Below are positions 43,853-55,210 of a stretch of DNA of 64,000 nucleotides, one piece after another. Origin of the DNA: Pseudocercospora fijiensis CIRAD86 (lineage: Eukaryota > Ascomycota > Dothideomycetes > Mycosphaerellales > Mycosphaerellaceae); NCBI RefSeq assembly GCF_000340215.1, contig NW_006921545.1, forward strand, positions 126,071-190,070. Direction: 5' to 3'. Both the position numbers and the translations under genes were made by a program. Position 1 is the stretch's first letter; every line of letters starts with the position of its first letter. The notes beneath the pieces were generated by a model, which did no database searches, had not been told where the DNA came from, and saw only the letters and a program-made list of their open reading frames with translations.

Positions 43853-45559
43853 TCACTCCTCATTCCACGCCTCGTGCACGAAGTTCCTTCGTTCCCATCG
43901 TCGCTCCCTGTCCTTCACCCAGTGCAAAGCATATGCCTCAGACGCCTCCAGCAGCCCCAGATGCGTGTTCTTCACCAGCTTGGGGTTGGCAATGCACCAC
44001 ACCTTCCCCCACATCAAGTCCAGGCCCAATTGAAGTGATTGAGTCTCAATCCTGTACGGATCGTTCGCTCGCATGTCTACCTTGCCCTCCAATTGTTGAT
44101 CAAGCTCGTCACCCCAAATGTGATCGATGCCCAAGCAATGCTCTCCGTTCAGTGCAGGTTTGTACTTGCGGAAGTCAGAAGGTGCTCTGATGGGAAAGCC
44201 ACCCCGTTCACGACCAGCCTCGGGCTTGCCGTGAAGCCGTGCGCTGCGCAAAATTGGATCGTGAGGTTCGAGAACATCCAGAGCGGTCGCTGTGCCATCG
44301 TAGGGCTGCCACCAGTAGGACCAAGCAGACGTGTTCGCAAAGCAGGTCCCGCATGCTTCGACCATCTTTCCGCTGATCTGGTGTTGATCGAGTGCCCACT
44401 GACGAGCAGCATAGAGTCCCGCCCGGTTGCCGATGTAGTGGAGCTTCTTCTTGTAGGCTTCCTTGATGACACTGGTGTCGACATCGGAACCAAGCTGATC
44501 TGACAGATAGCGGGTGAAAAATGCCATGGCATCAGCGATGTGCCAACACGTCAGCACGTTGAGTTCGACAAAGTGCGTCCATGAAGTGAGCAAGCGGAGG
44601 TAGTCGAGGTCGGGTCGCCATTCGTTCACGCAGTCCGTGTCAGTGTGGCAAGGAGACCAGGGCCCGCGGCCAAGTGCGATGCTTTGGTTGATATGTGCGA
44701 CCCCATCGCCGATCGTGGTGCGCAACTCGGAGATGCCTGAAGACACAGCATCACGAAGGCGGACCATCCTGTCGAGATCTGCAGTGTCGCTCGCCCAGGC
44801 CATTGCAGCAAGAAGGGCTTCGCGTTCGTTCGGAGTGGCGCCGGAATGCGAGAGCCAAGAGTACAGGTTGAGTTGGTGCAGGTGAAGCTGAAAGACAGAC
44901 TGGTCTTCATCGTTGGGCGTGGAGCTGTTGAATGATTCGGTGTACCGATTGAGAAGCTTGATCACTCCAAGTCCGACAAACTGGCTTGCTTCGGCTTTCA
45001 CTTGATCTGCCAGCGCATTCGTTCTCCAGATAGGCGGTACTACCGAATTAGTACGCCCAAAACTGTTCAACGGCCAGCCAAGCGGCAGATCGCGCAGCCA
45101 ATCTGGAGCGTAATCCGTGGCTCTGGAACTGAGCCAGAGGATCTGCGGATGAGCGGGTGCGGGCAAAGACAGCAGATCGAATGAGGTGCAAATCTGTGCG
45201 CAAGATGCGCTGGGGTTGTGGTGCCCATCCAGAGTGGCCCCATTTTGCTGTGCATGTATGGTCGGCGGGTTTTCGAGTGGGCCACTGGGGAATGGCCACA
45301 GACAGAGCAGGCCGAGCGCCACGAGAGCCAAGACCAGGAGCACAGCACGCTTGAAACTGTAGACAGGGCGAAAAGCGAAGTAGTAAAATGACTCGAGTGA
45401 CTCGTACCAGGTTGGAGAGGGGGCCGGCCGCGCACGACGACAATAGTCGCGCATCGCGTCAGACTGAAGAAGCTGCTCCAAACGCTCATCTGGAGACAAA
45501 GGAGGTCTGGCATACATCCGCCTCATGGAGGCAGATCTCTTTGTAGCGAGAGGAGGCAT
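43853..45559 (-). CDS. Predicted single-pass (type II-like) membrane protein, 568 aa
   Basis: The open frame begins at a TTG at 45730; the first ATG giving a sensible N-terminus is 45559 (an in-frame ATG at 45661 would add 34 low-complexity residues). Residues 1-65 are basic and polar (TKRSASMRRMYARPP). One strong hydrophobic helix at about 72-89 (VLLVLALVALGLLCLWPF), preceded by SFKR, suggests a signal anchor with the large C-terminal region outside the cytosol. That region has possible N-glycosylation sites (NSST, NQS, NTS), cysteines (SPCHTDTDC, EACGTC) and many tryptophans, and looks mostly helical. No catalytic motif or known family is recognisable. No RIP, no internal stop, single exon. 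Confidence 0.82.
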   Translation of the reverse strand: MPPLATKRSASMRRMYARPPLSPDERLEQLLQSDAMRDYCRRARPAPSPTWYESLESFYYFAFRPVYSFKRAVLLVLALVALGLLCLWPFPSGPLENPPTIHAQQNGATLDGHHNPSASCAQICTSFDLLSLPAPAHPQILWLSSRATDYAPDWLRDLPLGWPLNSFGRTNSVVPPIWRTNALADQVKAEASQFVGLGVIKLLNRYTESFNSSTPNDEDQSVFQLHLHQLNLYSWLSHSGATPNEREALLAAMAWASDTADLDRMVRLRDAVSSGISELRTTIGDGVAHINQSIALGRGPWSPCHTDTDCVNEWRPDLDYLRLLTSWTHFVELNVLTCWHIADAMAFFTRYLSDQLGSDVDTSVIKEAYKKKLHYIGNRAGLYAARQWALDQHQISGKMVEACGTCFANTSAWSYWWQPYDGTATALDVLEPHDPILRSARLHGKPEAGRERGGFPIRAPSDFRKYKPALNGEHCLGIDHIWGDELDQQLEGKVDMRANDPYRIETQSLQLGLDLMWGKVWCIANPKLVKNTHLGLLEASEAYALHWVKDRERRWERRNFVHEAWNEE

Positions 45560-45734
45560 ATTGCGTATTGCGTGTTGCGGTTGATGTGATGTGATGTGGT
45601 GTGGTGTGGTGTTGGGAGAGGCATGATTTGGACAAGTGGAAGTCTTGATGCGCTGCTGCATTCCAACGCGACGGCACGCCAACACCGACGGATACGCCCA
45701 TGGAGTTAGCCATCGTATGGATCTCGACAACGTA

Positions 45735-47765
45735 CCTGATGTGTCTTGACGAGCACATTCTAGACTACGAAGCGCAACGAAGTCGTTGCCTCAGCTGAGG
45801 TGTGGTAGTGTTAAAGTTGTGCGGCGCCACAGCGCAACGGGAGTGTCAGAACCTACGCGGGAGCAGCCCGCACGGCCAAGGATGTCGGAGTCAAGCCCGA
45901 GTCCGAATCCGGCACCACCTCCGCATCACCGCCGCACCACCAGCACCACCAGCGCCAGCGCCAGCACAGCGCAACACAGCACAGCACAGCACAGCGCCTG
46001 CACACACCTGGGTCAGCGCCAGCCCAGCGCCAGCTCCAGCATAGACAGCACAGCACAGCGCCAGCACAGCATCACGGTCAGCGCCAGCATAGAGCATAGC
46101 GCCAGCACCAGCACCAGCACCAGCACCAGCGCCAGCGCCAGCGCCAGCGCCAGCGCGCTCCTCGACCAGCGCCACCTCACGCAAAGATTACCGCTACAGC
46201 TTCCCACCGATCAGACGAAACAGCCCAGCACTGGCTGGTCCGCTGGCGCTGGCGCTGGCGCTCCTCCCATATCCTCGAGCACAGCCAAATCTTCGCCGCG
46301 AGCGGGAAGGAAACGCGAGAAAGAGATGCAGCAGCAGAGAAATAGCAGAAGAGGTGCGCAGCGGAGGCTCCATCACCTCCATCCAAGATGCGCGTGTCCC
46401 TAGCGCTTTGGTCGAGAATGGCATACGTGAGCCGGGACAGGCTGGTGAGGGAGAAGCAGGTAAGCTGGACAATTTCGACGCCGTCATGCGAGGACATTCG
46501 TGGCTGCGCCTGTGCATGTACCTGTCCCGGTTCTTTGATAGCAAATGTACAGTGTATGTTCATGCGTATGATGCGTCTTTCCGCGTGACCGAGATGCCAA
46601 CCTGTCGCCTGCTCAGAAATTCTCATGGCCGCCGTGGGCACCCGCCTCTCACATGTCTCTGAATGGTCAGGCCCAAGTCGGGGCAGTGTATGAAGTCGTT
46701 CATGGTCGCTATGAGCATCAGCACAAGCACGCATGATAGCAGTGTCGAAAAGTCATCCTACGGTGAAGCTGATGTATTCGCGGCTTTGGTAGAGACACCC
46801 GCGCTCACGCCGTGAAGTGAGGTGAGCGGAGTCTGCCTCCAATTCAGCTGCGGATATCCTTGACAGTATTACATACACCTCCCGCCTCTCACATCTCCCA
46901 GAATGCTCAGCTCCTCGAATGCTCAGAGCATTTCATGTTTTCCCTTTGGCTCCGTTGCCCGCACCATCTCCGCAGCCCGCATGTCCGTTGCCCGCATCCA
47001 CCTCCGCTGCTCAGTCCACCTACACCATTCTCCTGCCTGCGCTTCCCTTCTCCTGACCTTCGAGCAAGCGGCGCCCGCTCGAAAGCCGTCTTCCGCACCT
47101 CCTCGACATCAGGAGACCCGGATTGGGTCGTTCTGAAAGGCGCGCAGAGGTCGAACGAGGTCTCTGGAAGAGTGGCATGAAGAGGCTGCCAGGGAGGCGT
47201 TGATGTCCGCGAAGGTGTGGAGGAGATGCAAAGCACACTGGAGACGTTGTCTGAAGAACTGGCTGCTCGGATTCTGCGGCTTCAAGGCGTTGAGGCTGGG
47301 GAACAGGTTGGCGCTGGACAAGAGGACAAAGCCCAATACCACGACGAGGGAGGGAGGATTCGGACATTGGGCAGGATCTCAGCTCTTCATGTATGTTGAC
47401 ATGGTCAATTTCACACTACTTTCTGCTTTCACTCAGGCGCTCCGCTTGTAAGCTCGTATGTGATTTCCTTGACTCTGATGAATGGCCACGTTTCGGTTCT
47501 CGGGGATCTACGGAGGTGCCAGCAGGCCGCCGGTGTGTGAGCATGTTCATGAATCCGCCTGGGCCTCGGGGAAGACCAGAAGACAGCACTGGGAGAACCA
47601 AAGGTCATGTTGTGCGCTTGGGTGTCTCCTCAATTTTGATTGATCTGGAGTTGTGAAGGAGTTCGGAGCTCATCGTGGTTAAGACAAGGCCATTGTCGTG
47701 ATCTCCACTTATGATCATGGCAAAGCCGCGATGATGATGTCCAACCATGGTCAAGGCCAGGTGTA
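45735..47765. other. Island 3, right part: low-complexity and decayed-looking sequence
   Basis: Long frames here (45786-46403 plus; 46177-46734 minus; 46860-47240 on both strands) overlap and largely translate CAGCGC-type repeats or lack good starts. A short charged frame on the plus strand at 47226-47399 (STLETLSEELAARILRLQGV) looks protein-like but has no defensible gene around it. It could be a decayed or spliced gene. Confidence 0.4.
45950..46165. repeat. CAGCGC / CAGCAC hexamer microsatellite cluster
   Basis: Blocks of agcgccagcgcc, cagcacagcaca and cagcaccagcacc alternate over about 200 bases. The complementary run gctggcgctggcgctggcg occurs at about 46240-46262, and another (ctggcg)n lies at 53470-53510, so the motif recurs across gene islands. 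Confidence 0.85.
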
Positions 47766-50700
47766 AGTAGATCAACCAAGACAAGGGTGTAGATCGCGCC
47801 GCTACGGCGGCTAGGTTTAACAAGGCGCTTGACTACTTCTATAGTTGTTGACAGGCCATATATAGACCGCTAAGAGGTCCAATTTCGAGCCAATTTGAAG
47901 CCTTATAATCGTATAGTATAGGCCTACAAATAAGGAGTTATATTAAAGCCAAACTAGACCTTATCTAGCGGCTATTTCTACCTCTTATTAATCGACCTAT
48001 TCTACCTCTTCCTCGCGTTACGTGTCGCGCTTGTTTTAACCTTACTATCGCTAATTCTACGCTCTTTATAATAGCTAAGCCGTCGTACGCTAAACACCTA
48101 TCTCCTAAGGATATTGAGTTATTACTTAGTAAGCTAGAAGTAGAGCGGCCGGTGCGTATAACTCGTCTCGTAGACCGTGTTATAACTAAGTAGATTGTAA
48201 CTAAGTAGATTATTATAGTTTAAGAGCCCGTTTCTACTAAATCTATACGATCGAAGGCGCCTATTCTTTTACCCTATAAGTAGCAAGAAGGGTGTTTATC
48301 GAGTAGAGGGCTTCGAATACGACGAATACCGCCATTTCGTATCGAATATATAGTATTACAAAGATCGACCTAGTAAGTTGTTAGTAGACCGCGATAACAA
48401 CCGCTTATATCGACGATTAAGCCTTAAATATCGTATTTATAAGCGCTATATAGACTACGACCGCGCAGACCGCAAACAGCGCGCTTCTAACGCTTCTAAG
48501 GGTATAGTTGTCGTTACTAAGCCTAGTAGAAAGCGTATCGCGCGAACGAAGCCCTTAGACGACTATAGTGCGAAGTTGTCTATTATTAAGGTATACGAGA
48601 AGCGGCCTAAGGCCTATTTAGGCGAGTTCCTCGATAACTGCGTACCGAAGGCTCTACCTACTAATTTAACGGTTATAAGGCTAATCTACGTCGAGCTAGA
48701 ATCGCTAAAGGAAGGTTATTCGTATAGTCTCGAGTTTGTAGATAGATTAGCGACTAACGACGGTATAAAGGCCGTTTAGAAGGACCTGCTAGATTCTCGA
48801 GCTAGTTAGTATTGTAGAGTAAGCTTAGGGCGCCGAAAACTAACTATTCTAGCAGGCTTAATAACTGTCGCTTAGTTAGTTAACGATATAAGACGACCTA
48901 AATAGAAGCAGGTATAGTACGACGCTAGAGCCGTTGTTATTACTCGAGACCGTATTAGTAGCGCCAACCGCGAAGCCCTAAAGCGTATAAGCGACAAGCG
49001 AAGAGATAGTATTAAACTAGATAGTAAGAAACAGCTTTAGTAGGCGTACGAGTACTTATAGGCTAAATTTAGTAGTAGAAGTAGCTACGCAGAGATAATT
49101 GAGTCTCGTAGAAGTAATAGAAAGCTATATAGAGGCCTTGTATAGGCAGCGGACTAGCAACTTCGAGCCCTTCGTAACTATAGGTCTTTGTTCTTACTAG
49201 ACTCTACGCACCTAACTAATAAGCTAAAATAGCCTCTCTCGACTATATACGTCCGCAATAGCTATTTAGAGTAGCTTCTAGCGGCTCACTTCCTTATAGA
49301 CTGTAAATAAGTATACCTTATTAAGAAGGCCATTTCTAGGCTTGAAGAAATAGCTAAATTAGACTATAATCGCAAGGTTAGCGAATACGACGGCTATAGC
49401 AAGCACTTCTAGCTCAACCTTAACAACCGCTGTTCTTCTAAAGCTAAAGATCAAGACTAGTTTAACTATACTAAGCAGTCTTCTTAGATAGCGCTATAGT
49501 CGATTACTAATAACTTAGTAAGTAAGCAACTCGGTGTCGCTTAAGGCCTCTTAGATAGCGGCATTATCTAACGCCTCTACTAACGCTACCTTGTTAAAAC
49601 CCTCGAGAAGCACTTTAAGCGCTTTCCGGCTGTTTTAAAGGTAATAAATAAGGCTCTATTTATTGCTCGAGACTAAGAAGAATGCCAACACTTTATTGAC
49701 TAGGTAATAGTAGCCTTCAAGTCCTATAAGAATACGGTTACGGCCGCCGAAGAGTTAGCTTATCTAAAGGCAAATTAGAAGGCTTCCGAAAGCGATCGCT
49801 AGGCGACTTAGTTACGGCTCGGAGACCCGATTTTAATAGCCGTTCGCACTACTAGCCTACTCGAGGGCTATTACGTATACTTAAAGCGCCGAGACAAGCG
49901 TTGGATGCGTAAATAGAGCTTGCGAGGTGCGTATTCGTCCTATTCTTATAGTGCTATCGGAATTTATATAAAAGCTGTATTTTTCAGAATAGGGGAATTC
50001 CTTAGCACGGCGGCTTTTAGTATTATTCTTACACTTCTATAGCTTCTTAGCTCTTCTATATAACAACAACTAACTGTTATAGGCACTGTTCTATACGTCG
50101 TTTAGCTTAATAGCTACATCCGCGACCGAGTCCGTTAAAATAGCGTAGTTAAGAAGCATAGATAGCTTCTAATATAGCGGCAAAGCAAGACTATCGAATT
50201 TAGGCGTTTACCTCTCGCAATATAGAAGAAGGTAGCGGATTAGCTTATATAGTGCTATAACGATATTAATAGCTATAAGCCTACCTAGCGGATAGTACTA
50301 CCGGCTCCGTACGACAACGTATATAGTAAGTGCTTCTGCTACTTCTAGTATAGCTATCACCTACCTTGCAAGTATATTTAGCGCTTCTATATCGAGGGAA
50401 CGAGTATTCTTATACTAGAACGTTGCCGGCTCTATATCAATCGCTTCTAAGGTCTAAATAGTAATCTAATCTACCCTAAATAGTACTAGACTAAGCTAAT
50501 TATAGACGACGACAATTAGTTAAGCCTAGTAGGTGCTATTGAGGTCTATAAGGCACTAGGAGTGTTACGGAAGCGCTAAGTAAAGGACTACTTCTATTCT
50601 ATATAAGAATTAGTCTCGTAGGCCTTCTTCCGGTTCTACGACTCGTAGGCTTCTAACCTTACCGACGCTTAGCAATATAAGGCCCTTCTATAGTAGGTTA

Positions 50701-51805
50701 CTAACCACGCCTTAATAAGCTATAACTTAATTAACGCGCATATACAACAGTGGTTTAATAACGGCTGTTAAGAGGCCGAGTTAACACCTTATCGTACCGC
50801 TAAATAGCGAGGTATAGACGACAGGCTATTACGCTAACCTGTCTTCCGGTTAAAGCTATTACTAACACTACCTAACTCAGTTATAGCTACTTCTAAAGGT
50901 TTAGAGGTTGGTAAAGTAATAGCAATAACAACTAAGCCTCCGATTAGGCCTCGCATCTTAGTTAACGGCTATACGCTATAGGTTTATAGCCTACCTAACT
51001 ACTACGGCATTATAGAGGTTGGCGACTTACTTATTCAGTCGGACAATAGAAGCGATAGTAGCAACAACGACGCTCCGCATAAGGTAGACGGTAAAGACCT
51101 ATTCGATAGCCTATCGGATATAGACCTTCTTCTACAATCTACGCTAATTAGTCGATTGCCGCTATCTTTACTAAAAGGCGCTAGCAAAAGTAATTAATAC
51201 GATAACGACGAGGCATTAAGGCATTAATCCTTACTAGACGATTTGCTATTACTAAGTAAGCTGTTTCTACTACGCTAACCTCTACCTCTATCTTCTATAG
51301 AGCTACTACCTTCTTCGGCACTATCTATAGCTTAGCATTTATTACCTATATAGTTACCTAGTAAAGACACTTCAATTGATCTACTATAGCTATTAGGTAG
51401 CTATTATAAACCTCGTCGTTAGAAGCCTTTAATTAGTAAGCCTATAATACCTTCGAAACGCGCTCGTAGAAGGTTATACGTAGGTACACTACCTTAACCG
51501 TACCGGATAGATTAATCCTCTCGTACGCTATCTCCTACACTAATTGGACTACTAAAACGACGGATCTAAGGAGAAGTTATCGCTTCTAAGCGGTAGAAGT
51601 AGTAGTGCTAAGGTGCAGGCGTAGACTTAGTCGTTTTCGAGCGATTACGGCTGTTCGGAACGGTGGAAATCCGAGGTAATTAGCTTTTATAGGGGTGATT
51701 TGCAACACCCCGATTTGTACACTAATTTGTGTAGTTTCAGGGCACTTTGCAGGGGCATATGGAACCCTCGAGGTGCATATAATTTACTTTCTTGGTTGAT
51801 CTACT
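47766..51805 (+). mobile_element. Mutator-like DNA transposon, 4.0 kb
   Basis: A 16-base perfect inverted pair, agtagatcaaccaaga at 47766-47781 and its complement at 51790-51805, brackets a large transposase pseudogene. RIP composition covers about 47840-51690, whereas the outer 70-115 bases are normal. No 8-10 base target duplication is visible outside the pair (ccaggtgta on the left, cgcatctta on the right), so either the duplication has decayed or the true ends differ slightly. A MULE is supported by the transposase motifs. Confidence 0.72.
48250..51600 (+). pseudogene. MULE transposase with SWIM-type zinc finger, RIP-inactivated
   Basis: One frame (codon phase of 48378) runs over 3 kb, interrupted by TAG/TAA at W or Q positions. 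The only long uninterrupted part is 48378-48779. A MULE catalytic-core signature, FLLDSTHLTNKLK followed by PLSTIYVRNS and AAHFLIDC, lies at about 49188-49310 and contains the first catalytic Asp. At about 50328-50388 CFCYF...YHLPCKYI fits the SWIM pattern C-x-C...C-x-H with the last His mutated to Tyr. An in-frame TAA at 51195 may itself be a mutated Gln, since sense-like sequence continues to about 51500. The protein would have been about 1000 residues, cutting and joining transposon ends. Confidence 0.78.
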
Positions 51806-52771
51806 CGCATCTTAATTCATCATCATGATCTCCAACTTCGGAGCTGCCTGTAGTCAAATCTACTTCAACATCACAGTCTCCAGCACCGCCGGGCTTCTCA
51901 AGTCCATCTGGTATGGCAATTGCTCGTGACAACGTTTCTGCACTTCTATCCTCCGCAGCTTTTCTTCCTCTCCGCCTTTGCCCCAGTTCCCATTTCACGC
52001 CCTGGATGACTCTTTTCTGCTGCAGATCCTCACGATCTTCATGTCGTTCAGTCATCACTTACTTGTAGATCTCGATGCCTAGCTTGATGAAGCAGTACTC
52101 ATTGCCGGGAGTGATCCGCACCTGTGTTCCTCTCCCGGATTCTCAACCTGCTCCGGTCTTCATGCGCATGCAGCACAGCATCATTGAGGAGTCGATGTAC
52201 AGTAAGTCAGATGCTGAAAATCTAGTGTTCCTTCGTGCTATGCATAGCAGTCGCTGTTCATAGCTTGTTTGGCGGGCATGGTTGTACGTGTGCGGAGTTG
52301 GCCCGGGAGACTCGGGAGAGACAAGGAGGACAAAGGCGGAGCTGCCGCTTTGTTCGTAATTGCAATGCAAGGCGGTGGTGTGAGGAAAGAGAGAATGAAA
52401 AGGAGATATTCGACGATGGCACGGTGCCGGGAAATCTCCATGCACGGGTGGCGGATACGACGAGGAGCTTGAGCAAGGCGAGAAGCGCGCAAGGCGAGAA
52501 GCGAGCAAGATGAGAAGCGAGCAAGGTGATAAGGGAGCAGGGTGAGAAGCTGAAGCAAATGGAAATCTGATCGTGCGTGGAAAGGTTGACATTGCCAAAC
52601 TGCCGACTGCTATCCAAGGACCTCTGGGCAGTAACTTCTCAAAGCCAGTCCTCCTCCTCTTTGTGCGCCTTGATGCCCTATCCCATACCAGCCAAACATT
52701 CAGCGCGCAAGAAGCATAAGACGCAGGGCATGAAGAGCATCTTTGCGTTCTTGAAGCCAAGGTCTGCAAAG
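51806..52771. other. Island 4, left part: no firm gene, one minisatellite
   Basis: Ordinary composition. Frames at 52143-52769 (minus) and 52235-52513 (plus) overlap and translate the same repeat, so neither is accepted. At about 52468-52552 there are five to six copies of a 16-base unit, gcaaggcgagaagcga. Confidence 0.5.
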
Positions 52772-53407
52772 TCAGTCAGACCTCCGAGCACCCTCTACCG
52801 TATCAGACTCGCTGCCGCTGCTATCCTCGACAAACGGTCCGGGAGCACTGGCACGGCGATGCGGAAGCCTTGAGAAGGGTGTGTCCTGCATGCCTTGTCT
52901 GCCCGGAAGTCTGCTGCTGCTGCCGGCCCTGCTGCTTCGCGGCCGCTGATGACCTGATGTCAACTCCAGAGGCACATCGACCTCGCTCGTCCACTCCTGC
53001 AAAAGGTTGGTTTCCGGGGCCTCGTCGTCCTTATCCTTCCTCGTCGCCAGCACGATGCCCACGTCAACACGCACTGTGATCTTCCCAATTCCCCTAGTCA
53101 CAGTCACTTGTCGATCGCAGCGACGGACGGTCTCCAGAGCGTTGACGGGCATGTCGTAGCGGCGGTCGGAGCGGAGGTTCGTGATGCTGCGCCAGGTGGT
53201 ATGATTGGTGGTGGGAAGAGTGTCGGGGTGTGGGTGGACATTGTTCTTGATCTCGACCTCAGTCCAGCCCGTGGCATCGACAGGTGACTGCCAGAATGTG
53301 TGCTGTTGAAGGGGCGTGAGTGTTGTTGTATTGCATGGCGGAGGTGGCGGCGGAGGAGCAGGTGGCGGATGCGCGGAGGCACAGAAAGCGGGCGAGGTAT
53401 CTGTCAC
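52772..53407 (-). CDS. Hypothetical protein exon, about 211 codons, 5' end unresolved
   Basis: The frame has no ATG near its 5' end: it opens at GTG 53407 directly after an in-frame TGA, and the boundary looks like a splice acceptor (tactgac then gagtgacag before 53402). So it is probably a downstream exon. Content: a Pro/His-rich start (a run of seven prolines), then a globular stretch of about 110 residues (TFWQSPVDATGWTEVEIKNN, RQVTVTRGIGKITVRVDVGI), then a Ser/Arg/Gly-rich tail. A frame upstream (53411-53872, minus), acidic then Gln/Arg-rich, may belong to the same gene, but no donor restores phase convincingly. Family unknown. Confidence 0.45.
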   Translation of the reverse strand: MTDTSPAFCASAHPPPAPPPPPPPCNTTTLTPLQQHTFWQSPVDATGWTEVEIKNNVHPHPDTLPTTNHTTWRSITNLRSDRRYDMPVNALETVRRCDRQVTVTRGIGKITVRVDVGIVLATRKDKDDEAPETNLLQEWTSEVDVPLELTSGHQRPRSSRAGSSSRLPGRQGMQDTPFSRLPHRRASAPGPFVEDSSGSESDTVEGARRSD

Positions 53408-53469
53408 TCGTCAGTCAGTACTACAGGCGGAGGATGGAGCAGCCTGCTGTGGTGAGGATGCATCGTACT

Positions 53470-53510
53470 GCTGGCGCTGGCGCTGGCGCTGGCGCTGGCG
53501 CTGGCGCTGC
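53470..53510. repeat. CTGGCG hexamer microsatellite
   Basis: Seven tandem ctggcg units, encoding Gln-Arg repeats on the minus strand in the candidate upstream exon of the gene at 52772-53407. A second low-complexity tract (gcgggcggcagc, alanine-rich on the plus strand) lies at about 53928-53968. Confidence 0.85.
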
Positions 53511-54302
53511 TCGTAGGCACTGCCATGCTGATGTACGTCCTCGTCCTCGTCCTCGTCTCGTGCTCTTTGCGTGGTTTTGTCAGGGCAAACAGGGCAGCTG
53601 AAGGAAAAGCAAAGCTGCACCCGATCTCTCATCTGCTGCATGTCTTGTTTGTTCGCTTGCTGTCGTTTGCGCCAATCTCCGAGCGCGTCTGATCGTGGAC
53701 GACTGCCGACATCTGCATGATCGGCGAGGGAAAGGTTATGTTCAACTCGTGACGAGCGGGCGTGGGGGAATGTAGAGACATTTGGAAAGTGTACAAGACA
53801 TATCTTGATCACCTTGTTATCATGGCATGGCCTGTTTGGTGTGGATATGGAGGAAGTCTTGAAAGCATACACGCTCGAAATGCGGGCAATGGTGAACAGA
53901 GCCGCAAGCCGGAATCAGGATCAGGCGGGAGCGGCAGCGCGGGCGGCAGCGCGGGCGGGAGCGGGAGCCTCATCCAAGCCTCGCCACACAGGTGGCTTGC
54001 ACAGTTTCTTCATCGCCATCGCCATCGCCATATCTACTACCACGACCTCGAGCGTTGTGCGAATCCCCAGATCATCATGCACATTGTTCCAGAAGAAGGG
54101 TATTTCGATAATCATGTCAAGACGTCGTGCCATCACGCTGCGTCCTTGGACATTGGACGTCCGTGTTGCAAGGTTCTTAGTCGCACACCAGCCGCTCCAT
54201 CAAAGCCTCCCCGCCTCCGCACTTCAGCTCCAAAGATAACCCCTCATCATCTACAGCAGTAGTCTCCGAAACAGAATAAGCACAACACCAGCACCAACCA
54301 AA

Positions 54303-54551
54303 ATGGCTGCGTCGATACGATTGGTCTTACGGAGCATACCGCCGTCCTTCGACATCCACCCTTTCCGTCCTGAAATAGATCGGACGCAGCACATTGCCGA
54401 TTACTTTGGGCCGCTTGGTGCAAGCGCCATGAACGCCTACTGGAGTCAGAAACGTTTGTCCATTGAGCAGCAGACCTACGGAGACACGCGTTTGGATCTC
54501 TTCGCGCAACTCGAAGATCAGAAGGACGATGTACATGACTTGCTCCTCTAG
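54303..54551 (+). CDS. Small hypothetical protein, 82 aa
   Basis: ATG in a strong context (accaaaATGgct) opens an intact 82-codon frame. Composition is natural: a basic hydrophobic N-terminus (MAASIRLVLRSIPPSF) that could be a mitochondrial or short targeting sequence, a central PLGASAMNAYWSQKRL segment and an acidic C-terminus (LEDQKDDVHDLLL). No membrane helix. The opposite strand also has open frames but with poorer starts. No family recognised. 53873-54302 upstream holds no accepted gene. Confidence 0.5.
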   Translation: MAASIRLVLRSIPPSFDIHPFRPEIDRTQHIADYFGPLGASAMNAYWSQKRLSIEQQTYGDTRLDLFAQLEDQKDDVHDLLL

Positions 54552-55210
54552 TGCATCTGTCTTTCATGCGGACGGCCTGCTTGTCTTGTCACGGTAAGCC
54601 CATCCCAAAATGAGCTGTCTGACAAAGGTCGCAAAACCTGCGGAGCCACGAGCTGATACCTTCCAAAGAGCCCGATCAATGACGAACCCGCTCGCTGTCG
54701 TGTTCCATTTGCTATATCCAGCTTCTCCTTCCCATCCCAAACGCTTTGCAGGATAATGTGATGGGCTTGTGTCAAGGCATAGGTGCAGGGAATGAAGCCG
54801 GCGAGAAAATGGGAAACAGGTCATTCATGGAGAGGACACTCCTTTCACGATGTACTGACTGGTGAGGAAAGTACTTCATCTAGCCATCTCGTCTCCTTTG
54901 AATTCAAACACTCTGACTGGGTTTTCAACGATGCATATGCACGACATTCCAGAATCTGAGTTTGTTACCGGGAAGGATCGAGTGTTTTCGAAGCCTTGCA
55001 TAAAGCTTTCTGGAAGCTCTATTCATAATCGAGGAACTGATACGGAAGCATGTTTTGGGCTGTGGCGTCCCGAGAGGAGAGAATACAGCCTAGTCACAGG
55101 ATCTGCAATGCTTCTCAATGCACAGGGAGTCTGACACAGTCGCCAGGCAGGGCCGCTTCTGTTGCTGGGCTGATCACTCAAAGATGCGCAAAGTCATTGA
55201 TGGGCGTCTG

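Noticed and set aside
45786..46403. 205-codon plus-strand frame
   Set aside because: Most of it translates CAGCGC/CAGCAC repeats into Ser/Ala/Thr/Gln runs, and overlapping frames on the other strand are equally open.
47757..51814. Target-site duplication of the MULE
   Set aside because: The 9-base flanks (ccaggtgta and cgcatctta) do not match, so no duplication is claimed.
52143..52769. 208-codon minus-strand frame
   Set aside because: It is Pro/Ser/Cys-rich, passes through the 16-base minisatellite, and neighbouring frames on both strands are open too; likely a shadow.
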